Shown here piece by piece: positions 24,566 through 36,200 of a DNA stretch of 64,000 nt. Numbering within the stretch: the stretch's first letter is position 1; every line of letters begins with the position of its first letter. This DNA comes from Dromaius novaehollandiae. Lineage: Eukaryota; Chordata; Aves; Casuariiformes; Dromaiidae. The DNA lies in NCBI RefSeq assembly GCF_036370855.1, contig NC_088112.1, positions 14,004,469 through 14,068,468 on the forward strand, in the 5' to 3' direction. The notes below the pieces were generated by a model. It was not told where the DNA came from, did no database searches, and saw nothing but the letters and a program-made list of their open reading frames with translations. The position numbers and the translations under genes are program-made.

Positions 24566-27500
24566 AACACATCGCCTGTCCCCAGCATATCCATCCTCCT
24601 CAGGAAGCAACTGACTGGCACTGCCTCCCCAGAACAAGACACCGAGCTATGATTTATGTGATGGCTTTGTTTTCAGACACTGTTGTCAGCCATCTCTGTC
24701 CCCAGGCGAAGCCACTGATGACTGCCGATTTCCGAAGGTCATTACCATGGCTGCTCTGCCCTTGCTGAAGGATAGCAGACAGAAGCTCTGGTAAAAGTAG
24801 AAATGATCATTTGTTAATTCTCTCCTGTGGCTATGTTCAGCATCCTTCCCACAAACCAGAGGCTCTGGGGACAACTTTTCCAGGAAAGAAGAGAAAACAA
24901 ATTGACACACTGTTGTGGGCTCCAAAGTGTCTCTTACAGATGGAAAAAGTATGTGATGTTCTCATACCAGCTATAGTCACAGGATCCCTTTTCCTTAACT
25001 GCCTGAATGCTCAGTATTTTCCATGCACCCAGAGCAACAAAAAAGTTTTCCCAGTGTTAATGGGAAATAACCCTAGACAGAATCGCCATCCCTGCAGCCC
25101 TGCATGTCCAGGTGGCCCCTCCCCGCTGGGGCATGCCGTTCCACCGGGCTTACATGGGCTGCACCGAAAGGGGAACGAGCCTGAGTTCTTTCCGACACAT
25201 CCTGTACACCACAGCCAAGGCTGGCTGGACACATGCACCAGCTCCAGGGCCATCCCAGCTGGTAACAGGGTGATAGGAATGTTTAGCCTTTAAATCCAAC
25301 ACAGGCAGCACTTTGGACCCAAGAGGGCTTTGGTCATGTGTAGGAAGCATCTCCTGTAACATCTCCAGCCTTTCTCCAGCTGCAACATCCCTCTTCACTT
25401 GCCCTCCCTGGGACACCTGCTCCCATGCAGCCCTTCCCACAGCCCCAGCATCACTGGCTCGCATGAGCTAATGCCAAAGGTTGCAACGTTTTATCACCCC
25501 GTTCCTGGGCAGCAGGGTCCGTGAGAGACACTCTGCTTTGGCTTTATCCCACTCTCTCTCTGCATTCACAAGGAGGCTGGAAAATGTGTCTTTGGACTCC
25601 CTAACGGCCCAGGAACCACCCCAAATGAGTCTGTTGGTAAGTGCCATTATTTTGAAGAGGCTTAAGGACCATTTGGAAGCACTTTGGAAGCTGTGATTCA
25701 CGATTATCTGGGCCTGGTTTGTAATCTTTGAGTACTCTTCATTGGTGGCTCTGTTGCAGTTTCCCTGGGGCACTGGTGGATTTCTCCATTCATCAAGCTC
25801 TCAAAAAAAGCAAATCCCAGCCCTGGTAGGACAAGTGCTCCTCCAGCCTGTTGTAGATATTGGCTGGGCCATAGCAGGGAGGTAGCTAGCTTCCCAAATT
25901 TTTCATTACCTTGAGACATTCTACTACTTCTCAGAAAATATGACAGGCCCTAAAGGGCTCAGATTTAGCCCAAAGATGATGCAAACGTTCCTCCTGCAGG
26001 AGCAGGAGCACCTCTCCCCATCAACCTGCCTAGAGGAACATGTGCCAGTTCAGCATGCCCCTTGCCCCGATGCAGGGTTGCTTGCTCTCCTCCTTCAGTG
26101 TTTCCATTTAAAGGTGATGGGAGCCACTTGACCTGCTCAGGCCTCAAGGTCTTTGCAGGATGCTACCCCAGGAGGACCGACAGAAGTGGGGGGGTTGCTT
26201 TTTTTTCTTTTTTGCTTTGCTTTTTGCTGGCAGAGCCTCCTGACTCATTTCTCCCTACTCCTCCAGCTGATGTGTTCAGAGGAACACGCTGCTCTGACAA
26301 GGTGACACATCCCAAGAAAGCCTACATTGCTGAGGAAATCTCCCCACTCCTTTCTGCCCAGCGCAAGAGCAGCTCAAAGCTCTTTTTTATTCCTCCGCAG
26401 TCAAAGAAGCCCCAAGCATTTCTGTCTGATTTTGCTGAGGGATATAGAGTAGGTGTCAATCAGGATAGAGGCACTCCTGAAATCCTCCTTTGGAAGGTGT
26501 CTCATAACCACATAGGTGTCAGAAGAGGTGCTGGGGAAGGAGGAGGAATTACTGACAGAAAAATTGCATTAAAAACCTACTGCAGCTGCCATTGAGCTCC
26601 AGCAGTATTAACAGGCTGTGTTGGAGTCTTCTTTTGGCAGAGATGACACTGCCATTGAATCAGTGGGTTTGGCTCAATTCATTAAGTTCAGTTTGTTATA
26701 CTGCTTATTCTGGAGTTTCTTCAACCTGTTCAGGAGTAAAGCACTCAGTCAATCTCATATAGCTCCGGAAGGGCTTACGAACATGGAAAGAAGGCAGCGT
26801 AAATCTAACAGGAGCCAAAGTGATAAAAGGTGAAGAGAGAAGCGTCCAGGAGTCAGGGGGCGGTCAGCAGCCTGTCTCCGCTTTGGTGCCTCTGACTTGA
26901 GAGGAAGGAAAAGTGAGAAATCATGGCACTGTACACACTTGAAATGTCTCAGGAGCCAATGCAATTCCCAGCTACACAGCAGCTTTTATAAACACTGAGG
27001 ATTTACCCATCAAACTGAAGTTTGGAGATACGCCTGGATGTTTCCAAGGAATCTGAGTAAAAATGTTTCTGCTTCTGGACAGTCAAAACTATCACATTTC
27101 CTGGCTGTGGTGAGAATCTCTAACCTGAAAAATGTGAAACTGTGTTTTAACAGGAGCAGGCACATCCCAGACAAGGGCAGTCAGACAAACTGTTTCCAGC
27201 ATTGCCTCTTCTACTCTCTTTACATGTGTTATTGATTGAAGAGGAAAATCTTTTCACGAACTGGGCTGGTGTATAACCATAAACCGTCCTTGCTAAGGCT
27301 CCTGTCTGCTCTGAGAGGTGAGACTGAAGCACCTTTTGGCACCCCCTGCTTTACTCACACTATGACCCTGGCAGAACGTTGGAAGAGCAATAGGGAGAGT
27401 GCTGGATCAAGGTGAACCTTGCTCAGCTATAAAAAATTACCATATCTTCTTCCCTTGCTCCTCAGAGGGTGATAATGGCATGCGAATCTTCCTCCCAGTG

Positions 27501-27926
27501 AAGTCAGAGGGCTTAGCTCAGGTATTCACAGCTGCCGAATGGGTCATGCACAAACCTGCCTTTGGTCTCCAAGTTATTAAAATGAAAGACGCCACTAAAA
27601 GCAGTTCTTCTAGCCTCGAATTGCAGGATGCCCTGGAGTGCTTGGGCAGTGGGCAAAGAGCAAAGGGAAGGCAAGACTAGGGGAGCGGGGAAAATCTCCA
27701 TTGGCACTGAAGTCAGCCCTCGAGCAGGAGGAGGGCTGCTTCTTCCAGGGCAGTGTCCTACCAGAGCCACACGTGGGCTGGGGTCTCCCGCGGGCAGTGG
27801 AGCAGTTGCCAATTTGAACTGAAATTTCTGTCTTGCAAACACCTCCTTGAATTGCTCTTGGCATTGACTTCTTCCTGTTCAGCTAATTAACAATCTGTCT
27901 TTGAGTCATAAGCCCCCATTAGTAAT
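24566..27926. other. Non-coding stretch, nothing recognised
   Basis: About 3.4 kb upstream of the protease inhibitor gene. Open frames such as 26062-26595 (+, 177 codons) show no domain, and the surrounding DNA gives no convincing splice pairing. Confidence 0.6.
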
Positions 27927-28030
27927 AATTTGCTTTGCATTTCTCCAGTGATTTATGGATGAGATATCAAAGCGCTTTAGAAACATTAATTAATCCTTGT
28001 AATACCCAAGGGACAGATCCACTCTCCGCA
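27927..28030 (-). repeat. MIR-like SINE fragment, antisense
   Basis: It contains TCAAAGCGCTTTAGAAACAT followed by TAATTAATCCTTG. This is the same core as the MIR-like element near 10.6 kb and in the same orientation, but truncated after about 100 bp. It lies roughly 0.8 kb upstream of the SPINK-type gene. Confidence 0.6.
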
Positions 28031-28637
28031 GCACACCATTGGCAGTGTGGAGTAAATGCAGGCAATCCCCAGAGCTTACTCCGAGCTGGAGGCAGGGAAA
28101 GGGGAAGGGAGCAGCGTCCGACCCAGCGAGCCCATTTCGGTGGCCTTCCTGCCATTACAGAGATTCCAGTCAAAATAACAGGAGGCAACGTGCAGCCACA
28201 ATGGAGCCTGAGGCACGGCCGGAACCCTGCTTCCAGCAATGGTCCTGACAGCTGTGCCTCCCTGTCCAGAGCAGGAAGGGGAGCCTCAGGGTGGTGACAC
28301 CCCAGCTCTGCTCTGTTGATCGTGCTAAGAAAGGTGCATGTGGACAGAGGCCATCTTCCTGCAGAGCCCTGTGAACAGCAGTGGCAAAGTAATTATTCAA
28401 GCCAAGTCCATTTGTGCTAGATGGGAGGCCAGCTCAGACATGTATTTTGCTTGCCATCCAGCCTTTTTCTCCAATTTGCATCTCGCACAAAGCCCCTTTT
28501 TCCCGGCTTTGCAGGGCAGACCCAAGGTTGTCCTCCACCTGTGAGATAAAGCTCCAGCCCTTGCCAGCGATAACAGTCGTTACCTGCATTGGCTTCTGAA
28601 AGGTTTTTTTCCTTGTGTGTGCAAATGAGCCATTTGC
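28031..28637. other. Distal upstream region of the SPINK-type gene
   Basis: About 600 bp without a recognisable gene. It contains one CACCTG E-box at 28536-28541 followed closely by GATA. It may hold upstream regulatory sequence, but nothing more specific can be supported. Confidence 0.5.
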
Positions 28638-28728
28638 CACCTGGAGTTATCCCCGTATTTTGAATATTGCCATCATAAGGGTGGAGCTGGCTGTGGAGGG
28701 TGGTGCCAGAGATGGGGGAAGGTATAAA
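28638..28728 (+). promoter_or_regulatory. Proximal promoter of the SPINK-type gene: E-box and TATA box
   Basis: A canonical TATAAA sits at 28723-28728, 94 bp before the ATG, which predicts a start of transcription near 28752-28756 and a 5' UTR of about 70 bases. A CACCTG E-box at 28638-28643 is followed a few bases later by a TTATCCCC stretch. Paired E-box and TTTCCC-type sites are the binding arrangement of the pancreatic factor PTF1, so this could be an acinar promoter element, but the second half-site is imperfect. The TATA call is firm; the PTF1 reading is inference. Confidence 0.7.
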
Positions 28729-28821
28729 GGTCCCTTGTGGACCATCAAAAACAGGGTCTCTGAAAGCCAGAGAAGAGTCCTCGTTCCTTCTCGCTGCCCT
28801 CAGTAAAGCATTACTTTGACC

Positions 28822-31800
28822 ATGAAGGCAACTGGTGTTTTCCTGCTCCTCTGCCTGGCACTCTGCAGCTACCCAGGTGAGTGCCACGTTTGGCTTAGAA
28901 GCTCTTCACAAAAGCTCCCGAGTCTGCCACAGAGGAAGGTGAGCCTGGGAACAGGCCACCTGGCTGCTGGGACCTGGGCAGGGGAATGAAGTGTTCCCTG
29001 GAGAGTGCTGCAAAGCCAGTATGCATTAAACCAGCCATCTGCAAGCAGGTCTAAAGCAAAGGCTTTGAAAGGGTGTCTTGTACCTGCTATCAAAATGAAC
29101 AGACCCGAACCGACACTCTTCTCTCAGGGCTGGAATTCAGCCTGGCAGCTGGTTATTTCTTGGACACCGCAATTCTTTTAGAGCGAATAGATGCCATACT
29201 GGATTAAAAAAAAAAAAAAAAAAAACCAAAAGACATGAAATACATCTACAGAGAGGAAAATAAAGCTCTTTTTACCAGAGCCAATGTTTAAGCTAACTGT
29301 ATTTTCAAGATCCCATATGGTGCAGAAGGATAAGACCATGAGCTAATGCTGTCTTACGTGCTGCTCCCTGGGAGTGTCTGCATTAGTGGATTTGTCCAGG
29401 ACAGGAGGGTGTTTTTGAAGCAAGTGCCCTGTCATCCTATTTACTGCGCTGCAGCTGCCACTGCAGACACTCTGAGTGCAAAATCTGAATTTCTTTTAGA
29501 TGGACTAAGCATGTGGTGAGCTACAGCTGCTTTTGGGTGTTCATCCCAGGGACTGGACCAGAGCTAGTCCAAAGTAAAATCCCTGAAACATGACTAGTGT
29601 ATATATCAGGTCCTTAGCACCAAACTGCTTCACTCTACAGACCCACTTCTCTTGGGGCTGCAGTGCTTGGTAATGTAGATGTAGCCTAAATCTTCCTTGT
29701 AGATCACTCCTGGACCTACAGGGAACCTAAGGTCTTCTCCTCAGTACTGCCGTTGGCTGAGAAAATTCAGGTTGTTTTTCAAAATACATCACCACATGTT
29801 CAGCCCATGCTGATCCCAGCTGTCAGTTCAGGGCCAGCTGCTCCATGGTCCACCAACACCAGACTCACACCCACCAGCTTTTGTGTGAGACCTCTGGGTC
29901 TGCACAGAGGTACCCTATTTCTGCTTTTTTTAGAGGCCTTCAGCAACTTGTCTTTTGGTCTACTTCCCTGTGGTATAAACCCACAGAGACCAGAACAATC
30001 ACCCTGGGTTTATACAAACATCAGTCCAGCACCAGAAGGAGTTTTTTGGTTACCCATGAACAAGTGATAAGCAATAATGAAAGCTATCTTTGCTCCCTGG
30101 CAGTTGGAGTGAACAACAGGGAAAGTCACTACAGTGCACCTGGCCTTGGCAGGGGCTTCCACTGGGCACAGTGCTTCTGCTGGGGAAAGAGCCAGATGCA
30201 GCGGGGCTGTCCCTGCAGAGCTGAGGGACCCTGCTGCAAGACAGGAGAGGCGCAAGCAAGGACGACCTATAGTTATTTGCTGGGGCCCTGAAAGGACCAA
30301 GATGTGTGAGCCAAGGCATACAATCCTCAGCCTAAAGCATCTTTAGTAGGGTCCCCCTTGAAGGCAGCCTGAGTGAAGGACGCTAAGAAGTCTTTTCTTT
30401 CTCTCCACTCTAGGAAATGCTGAACCAGACGGTGCTGCTGACACAGGCACAGAGGTGAAGGTTCTTATTTCAGTGTAGTGCAAGGGTATGCCCAGCTTCA
30501 GTGAGACAGCACTAACCTATACACTGGGAAGCCAGTGTTGCTCAAGGAATGTGAGCCACTGGGTTATCTGTCCATAGACCCAGGTGCCTGGGAACATACT
30601 TCCACCTGTTGTGCCACACTAAAATCCCAGTGACAGTACTGATTTCCCTTCATATTTCCCCACACAGTGGAGAAAAACTGATAGATAAAAGCTGAATATT
30701 GGTGTTGCATGCCAAGTTAAAGGCAATCAAGATTAGAGCTCACATTACTCTGTGGCAGGCAAATGCAAAGGCAGCTTGCTCCCCAGGGATACCTGTGGCC
30801 ATGGAAAATAAAAGCTGGGGAGAACAAGATCAGATGCTGCCCATGGAGCGTTACCTGCTCAACACTGTCTTTCCTAAGAGCGCAAAGGAGCGCTAGGTGG
30901 GATTCAGCTGGCCAAGGGACAGTGTGATGATGGGCATCCCAGTGTTTCCAAGAGTTCATAGCAGAGCTCCACAGAAGCTGAGATGTGTTACCCAGATACA
31001 GAAAATACCCATGTCCCTGTAAGGCAAAAGCTCCTTTGGTAAATTGAAGACATGTTTAATATTTAATGTTATCATTACCCTTTTCTTTTTCCAGGCAGCT
31101 TGTGGCAATTATGACCTAAAGAAAGGCTGTGCAAAGATCTTTGACCCCATCTGTGGCACAGACAACGTCTTATACAGCAATGAGTGTTTGTTGTGCTTTC
31201 AGAACCTGTGAGTATCTGGATCTTGTGCGAGTATAAATATCACGCAGGCTAGAGCTACCATTTATGTCTGTGGTTTCCTAGAAAGAAAGATGTTCACATG
31301 CAGCTGGGTAGAGGGCACAAATCTGGCCTCCTGCACGGCTGCTGCACCCACTGCTCTGAGCACGTGGCACCCGTCCACAAAACACGTCTGTTATGTCCAA
31401 CTCATGGCACATGGGATGCAGGACTGCTCTGCCCACCATCAGGGAGTGCACGGCCAAAATTTCCAAACACCTGCAGCCGTGCTGCAGCAAGTGCTCAGAC
31501 TGCACTGAAAGGTGGCCAGAAACTTGGACAAGTGGCAAAATCCTCAAAATCTGCCCAGATTTCACAGATCCAGGCAGAAAAAGATTTTTCCAGGTGACCT
31601 CAGATGCATGGTGGCTGAGGAAAAACTGTTTTTTCACACCAGGAGTTCACAGCTGAGCTCTGCTTTCAGTTTTGCTGCATACGCAAGGTCATTGTTTTCT
31701 CTGGATATTTTGAAGAATGAATCTTTTATTTAATCTGTGCTGATGCCAGATTCCACTGTCTTAACAGAAGGCCAGGTCTAAATGCTAGCAAAATATCTGG

Positions 31801-33169
31801 CAAGACTTGATTCATTTCCTCTGGCTTGGGCCCCAGGTGATTCTGAATATATTTATACACTGCAAGCACTCTGTGTCAGGCGAGCGAAGGAATTCCTTCC
31901 AACTCAATGCTATTAAGTGGTTCAAAAATCTCTGCTGGAAAGATTTAATCCCATCTGTAACCAGATGCTGCAGTCTGCGGGGGCTAAAGGAGTTTTACCT
32001 TTGACTTTGCCTGGCGGAGGCAGGGCTTTCTAGTGATCAGGCTGTCGGCAGCGTGAGTGCCCATCTGCTGTCAGCAGAGACGTCTCTGACAGGAGTTCGA
32101 ATTCCAGCTTTCCTGTTCCTTGAGGAAAGGTCTTATGGAGCCAAATTCTGCCTTTAGGAGGAGTTAGTCCAAGCTAACACCGGAGTAACAAAGAACAGAG
32201 CTGAAAAAAAAAAAAACATGGAAAACAATCCATGGTCTGGCTATCCTGTCTTTCCTCTGTTAATCCAAACTTCTGCCCCATACTCTGCTTCTGGCCTGCA
32301 CAAAGGCTGATCTTACATTTTAAGGCAAAAGGGGATGCTGTTCGGTGGCCAGATGTTGAGAGGGGTGTTCCGAGCGAAGGCAGTATGGCCAGCGACCCGC
32401 TGTGGCAGCGGCCGGAGGGAATGACCGTGCGGAAAGCCAGCTGCCTTGCACCAGCTGGTGCCTGCATGATGTAACAGCGGTTCGGCAGCTCTGGTAGCTT
32501 TGGTCAGGAACCAAAAGATGGTTAAGGAGAGCAAGGAAGGGTTTGGAGTAGGTGCGCAGGGAGCAAAGTGGCATTGGGCCTTGGAGTGAAAGGACGAGGA
32601 GTCCTCACGTCCCCCAGAGTGGAGCATGCCTCCAAAGGGGAAGGGAGACGTCAATGGTGGTGGGACGGAAGGTTTGGGGCTACAAGAAAGAACTGCAGAA
32701 GCAGTCAGGAAGGGAAGCCAGGGGCAAGACTAAGTGAGACACAATGGTGGAATTCGTCTGTAAAAGCCCACGCAAACAAAGTCATAACTTTTATCGTCTG
32801 CAGCCAGACAAGCATTAGAGGTGTCTTGCAACTGCCATACAGCAAAGAGGTGAATTGTTCTGCCGGGAGGTGGCAGGAAGTGCTAGCTCTTGGGCTTATT
32901 GGAATTAATTAACCCATGTCCAAAGTAACCCTGAACTGTCTGTCAAAAATGCATGGGCTTCCTTATGACTGTGTATAACAGTTAAATGATGATTTAAATA
33001 CTGTTTACCATTCTTTCTTTGTCCCCTGAGTCAGGCTCTGCTGTGTATCAGGGACTTTAAGGCACTCTCTAGCATATTTAACCTCTTTTCTAGGCAAAGG
33101 AACACTAATGTGCACATAAAGAAAAGGGGAAAGTGCCAAGAGCCACGCTCCGACTCCAGTCAAAACTGA
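28822..33169 (+). CDS. SPINK1: Kazal-type trypsin inhibitor precursor, SPINK1 / avian liver trypsin inhibitor type
   Basis: The coding exons 28822-28876, 30414-30454, 31095-31207 and 33094-33169 join in frame to 94 codons plus TGA. All introns are GT-AG, with donors CAG|GTGAGT, GAG|GTGAAG and CCT|GTGAGT, and each acceptor follows a pyrimidine tract. Intron phases are 1, 0 and 2, the arrangement I recall for mammalian SPINK1. Residues 1 to about 19 form a hydrophobic signal peptide starting [10 protein letters not shown]. One Kazal domain follows, with cysteines at 35, 44, 52, 63, 66 and 84 (spacing 8-7-10-2-17) and the family core CGTD...YSNEC. Lys46-Ile47, two residues after the second cysteine, is the predicted reactive bond, so the secreted protein should inhibit trypsin-like proteases, as SPINK1 does in pancreatic juice. 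Ten residues follow the last cysteine, unlike mammalian SPINK1, which ends there. The start ATG has A at -3 and is the only one that gives the signal peptide. Confidence 0.93.
28877..30413 (+). other. Intron 1 of the SPINK-type gene (phase 1)
   Basis: 1537 bp, splitting a glycine codon at the end of the signal peptide. The acceptor is preceded by a long TCTTTTCTTTCTCTCC tract. It contains a run of 20 adenines at 29206-29225 but no repeat body or exon that I recognise. Confidence 0.9.
29206..29225 (+). repeat. Poly-A tract (20 A) in intron 1
   Basis: An uninterrupted run of 20 adenines. No flanking duplication or retroposed sequence is evident upstream. Confidence 0.95.
30455..31094 (+). other. 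Intron 2 of the SPINK-type gene (phase 0)
   Basis: 640 bp between the short linker exon and the main Kazal exon. The acceptor is TTTTCTTTTTCCAG. A downstream in-frame AG would shift the reading frame and lose the first cysteine, so 31094 is the chosen intron end. Nothing else is recognised inside. Confidence 0.9.
31208..33093 (+). other. Intron 3 of the SPINK-type gene (phase 2)
   Basis: 1886 bp, splitting the leucine codon that joins exon 3 to the exon carrying the sixth cysteine. It holds a run of 13 adenines at 32204-32216 and a cysteine-rich open frame at 31393-31656 that I regard as chance. No second Kazal exon was found in it, so no alternative domain end is supported. Confidence 0.9.
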
Positions 33170-33228
33170 AAAAACACCACTGTGCTGGAGAAGATAGCAC
33201 AAGATGTCTTTTGCCTATATAAACTTCT

Positions 33229-33234
33229 AATAAA
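33229..33234 (+). terminator. Polyadenylation signal AATAAA of the SPINK-type gene
   Basis: A canonical AATAAA begins 60 bp after the TGA. It predicts a cleavage site near 33245-33260 and a 3' UTR of about 80-90 bases, in keeping with the short mRNAs of this family. Confidence 0.85.
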
Positions 33235-33250
33235 ATGGAAGCATTTCAAT

Positions 33251-36200
33251 GTCTTGCACTGGGATTTCCCACCCCACCCACCCCCACTTTTCCTGACATT
33301 TAAAATACATTCCAGTGAAATATGGTCTGTTTTGGTAACATTCATAAAGAGCTGTGAGCAAATTACTGACAGAGCCCTGGGGAAAAAGGCTAGGATATTC
33401 CCAAGGAGACAGCTAGGCTCTGGCACAACAAGCAGACTCTATTTTGCATGGATAATTTTGTTTTCTTTTCCTAAGCTTCCAGCACCCGACCAGTGGGAGA
33501 CCGGTGACCTCATGACTTTCAGTGTATTGGGCATTAAAACTGATGCTCCAGGGCCTGTGCCAGGAGGAAGAGTCTGGCCTGGCTGCTTGGGCTGAAGGAC
33601 TTCCTGTCTTGTCTCTTGTTCTTGGAGAGCTTTGCGGCTCCCTTTCCAGGCTGGGACCCAGTGCCCTGACCTGGGGTCTGGCTTGCTCAGGGTGAGGTCC
33701 AGGGGCTGGAGCAGTGGAGGACGAGGGTGCAGGCTCCCTGGATGGAGAGAGGGAGGAGGTTTAGGCACTGGAGGCCGCTGTTGCTCCGTTGGAGCTGGAG
33801 CCAGCACCAGAGCCCACAGCCGGGCAGGGGCTGGCAGGCAGCCCCAGCCGGGGAGCAGAGCCGGGAGCCCCAGGGCTTGCAGCAAGAGCTCGGGGCTTCT
33901 CTTTCGAGCCCTACAAGGAGGCTAAACTCTGCCAAAATGGGGTAGCTGGGTAGTCGCGTCTCCCTGTGGCAGCACGGCCCTGCCAGCTGCTCCCCAGGGA
34001 GGGAGCAGGGTGCTCCGGCTGCTTGGGCCAAAGGACTATAGCCAGTAGCCCCAAACACAGCCCGGATGGGGGGGCATTTCCCTCCTGCAGCCGTGCAGAG
34101 CCAGGTGCCACTGGTCCCTGTGCCGGCAGCAAGCACAGGGCAGCTGCAGCCCCACCGGCATGCCATGGCTGAGGCTCGCTGGGGACCCACAACGCACTGT
34201 GAGCCGCACACGGCAGCCAGCCACTGCCCTCACGTCAGCCTCCCCACACCACCGGCCCTGCTCACAGCATCTCCCTAGCTTTTTCAGACAATGCCTTAAA
34301 AACTGTGAGGTGGTCAGATGCTGTGGCAATGCAGATCATATGGAAGTCTTCCAGGTGGAGAAAATTGCCATGGAATACAGCTGGCAACAGGAACAGCTCT
34401 TCAATACCTCTGTCTCCACCAGGAGTAATATTCCAACAAGATTTGGAAAGGAGTTCGGAGCAGTTCTTGCAAGAGGGGATACAATAGAGGTTGGGGTGGG
34501 GGCGCAGCCTCCAGGGCTTCCCCATGAGTGCTTTGTTTGAGCGCATGTGCAGGATGATGGCAGAGAGGGGTTTCACTCCTGCACCAGGAGTTGCCCCAAA
34601 ACCTTGAGGTAGATGTTGAACAGGAGAAGAGTTTCAAGTTATATCTCGATTTACCAAAAGCAGTATTCTGGGCTGCTCTCTGACTTTCTGTTGTAGCCCT
34701 TGAGTAAGGAATAATTTGTATTTTGGGAAAAACGAAAGCTTCATTCTTAGTAAAGCCTGAACCTCACTTTGGTTAGAAACATGTTTGAGTTCTCTTCTTC
34801 TGTATTCCTTGAAGAAGCAGCTGCTACACAAAAAATGTATGATCAAGCTGAGAAAAAGCTCTAGTGTTCATCTGAAACTCCAAATGCAGCCCCACACAGC
34901 TGGGAAAAGAGGGGCAGCACTGGCTGCTCTTCCCAGATGTGTCAACAAGTCTGTGGTCGGAGGAGAGATGCAAAATATCTCTCTTTGCCCTTATCTAAAA
35001 TGAATGCAATAAAGGTTATACCTTAAAAGGGCCCGTGAACGTAGCTTGCTTTGACATCTTTGAGCAAAAGGGATTTTTGCTGCATAGCAAGAAACAGAGC
35101 ATATTCTCTAACAGGAGGGGTCTCCGGAGCTGGGGCAGCAGGAGGGAAGCCAGAGCCTCCTCGCGCAGCTCGCTCCCTATTCTTGGGCGTTGGGGCACTG
35201 CAAAACACATGTTGGTTCCTTTTACCCCGACAACACCAGAGGGGTTACACTGAGGCCAGCTTACACCAAGCAAAACATTTGTCCTGTCCCTGTCATTTCT
35301 GGGAAACATCGCCCAGAAGTAGCTGAGAGCATTTTTCAGTGAACCGAGGTGCTGACCAAGCTTGCAAAACAGGATGTTGTGCTGGACGGACAGCCGAGCA
35401 CCGTCTGCATCTCCCCAGGCATTGTTCTGATGAGAATTAGGATTCCTGCTAAATGTCAGCCACATCCATTCTGCAGCAAGATCCCTATCTATCAGGCTTG
35501 ACTTTGCGAAGCGGAGAATCAGGGGCCACAGCCTGGGCACCATACAGCGGGGACACAGCAGGCAGAACTGGTGGCAAGTTTCCAGGAGGTAACAGCTCCT
35601 GTCCCTATTCCAGTTTGGGATTAAACAAGCCATTTATTTATTGGAAATATCCCCAAAACCCAGTCTCCTGCTCCCACAGTGGTTCCTCCCCAATGGAGCT
35701 GGGGGAGGGAGCACTTTGGCTCAGCTCCTTGGGGTGGCCAGCCCCACATGCTGCTTGGCACCACTCGGCAGCCAGGCCAACTTCCCTGCAACACCAGCTT
35801 GCTCCTTCTCATCTCCGTGCTGCTGTCCGCAACACTGGTGAGATGGCACAGAGAGGGAGAAGGGGAGTGTGACAGGAGAGCGAGGAATGGCTTCTCATTT
35901 TCTTTTGTTTGCTTGCCTAAATCACTGTCGCCTCTTGTGCCACGTTCCAAGGGCAAGGGGTGTTCAGGAGAGCCCCAAATGCATTTCAAATGATGCAAAT
36001 GGGGACAAACAGGACTCATTAAACCACACGAAGCGCTCAGCCCTCAGCCTTTCTCCTCCTTCCCTTCTGGCTGTTCCACAGGGCTCATCCAGGTGGATGG
36101 GGAAGGCCAAGGGGTCTGCAGCTGCCCCACAGGCAAGGATGGCATGAGCTGAGGGGCTCAGTGTCCCCTGCGTAGTCCCTTTCCTAGCTTTGCAAGGCAG

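Noticed and set aside
31393-31656. Cysteine-rich 87-codon frame inside intron 3 with a CCSKCSDC segment
   Set aside because: No Kazal spacing, no acceptor or donor in the right phase, and the true Kazal end exon is clearly at 33094-33169. Treated as chance.
35016-35633. 205-codon minus-strand frame
   Set aside because: No signal peptide, domain, promoter or splice evidence. Overlapping frames on the other strand are equally open.
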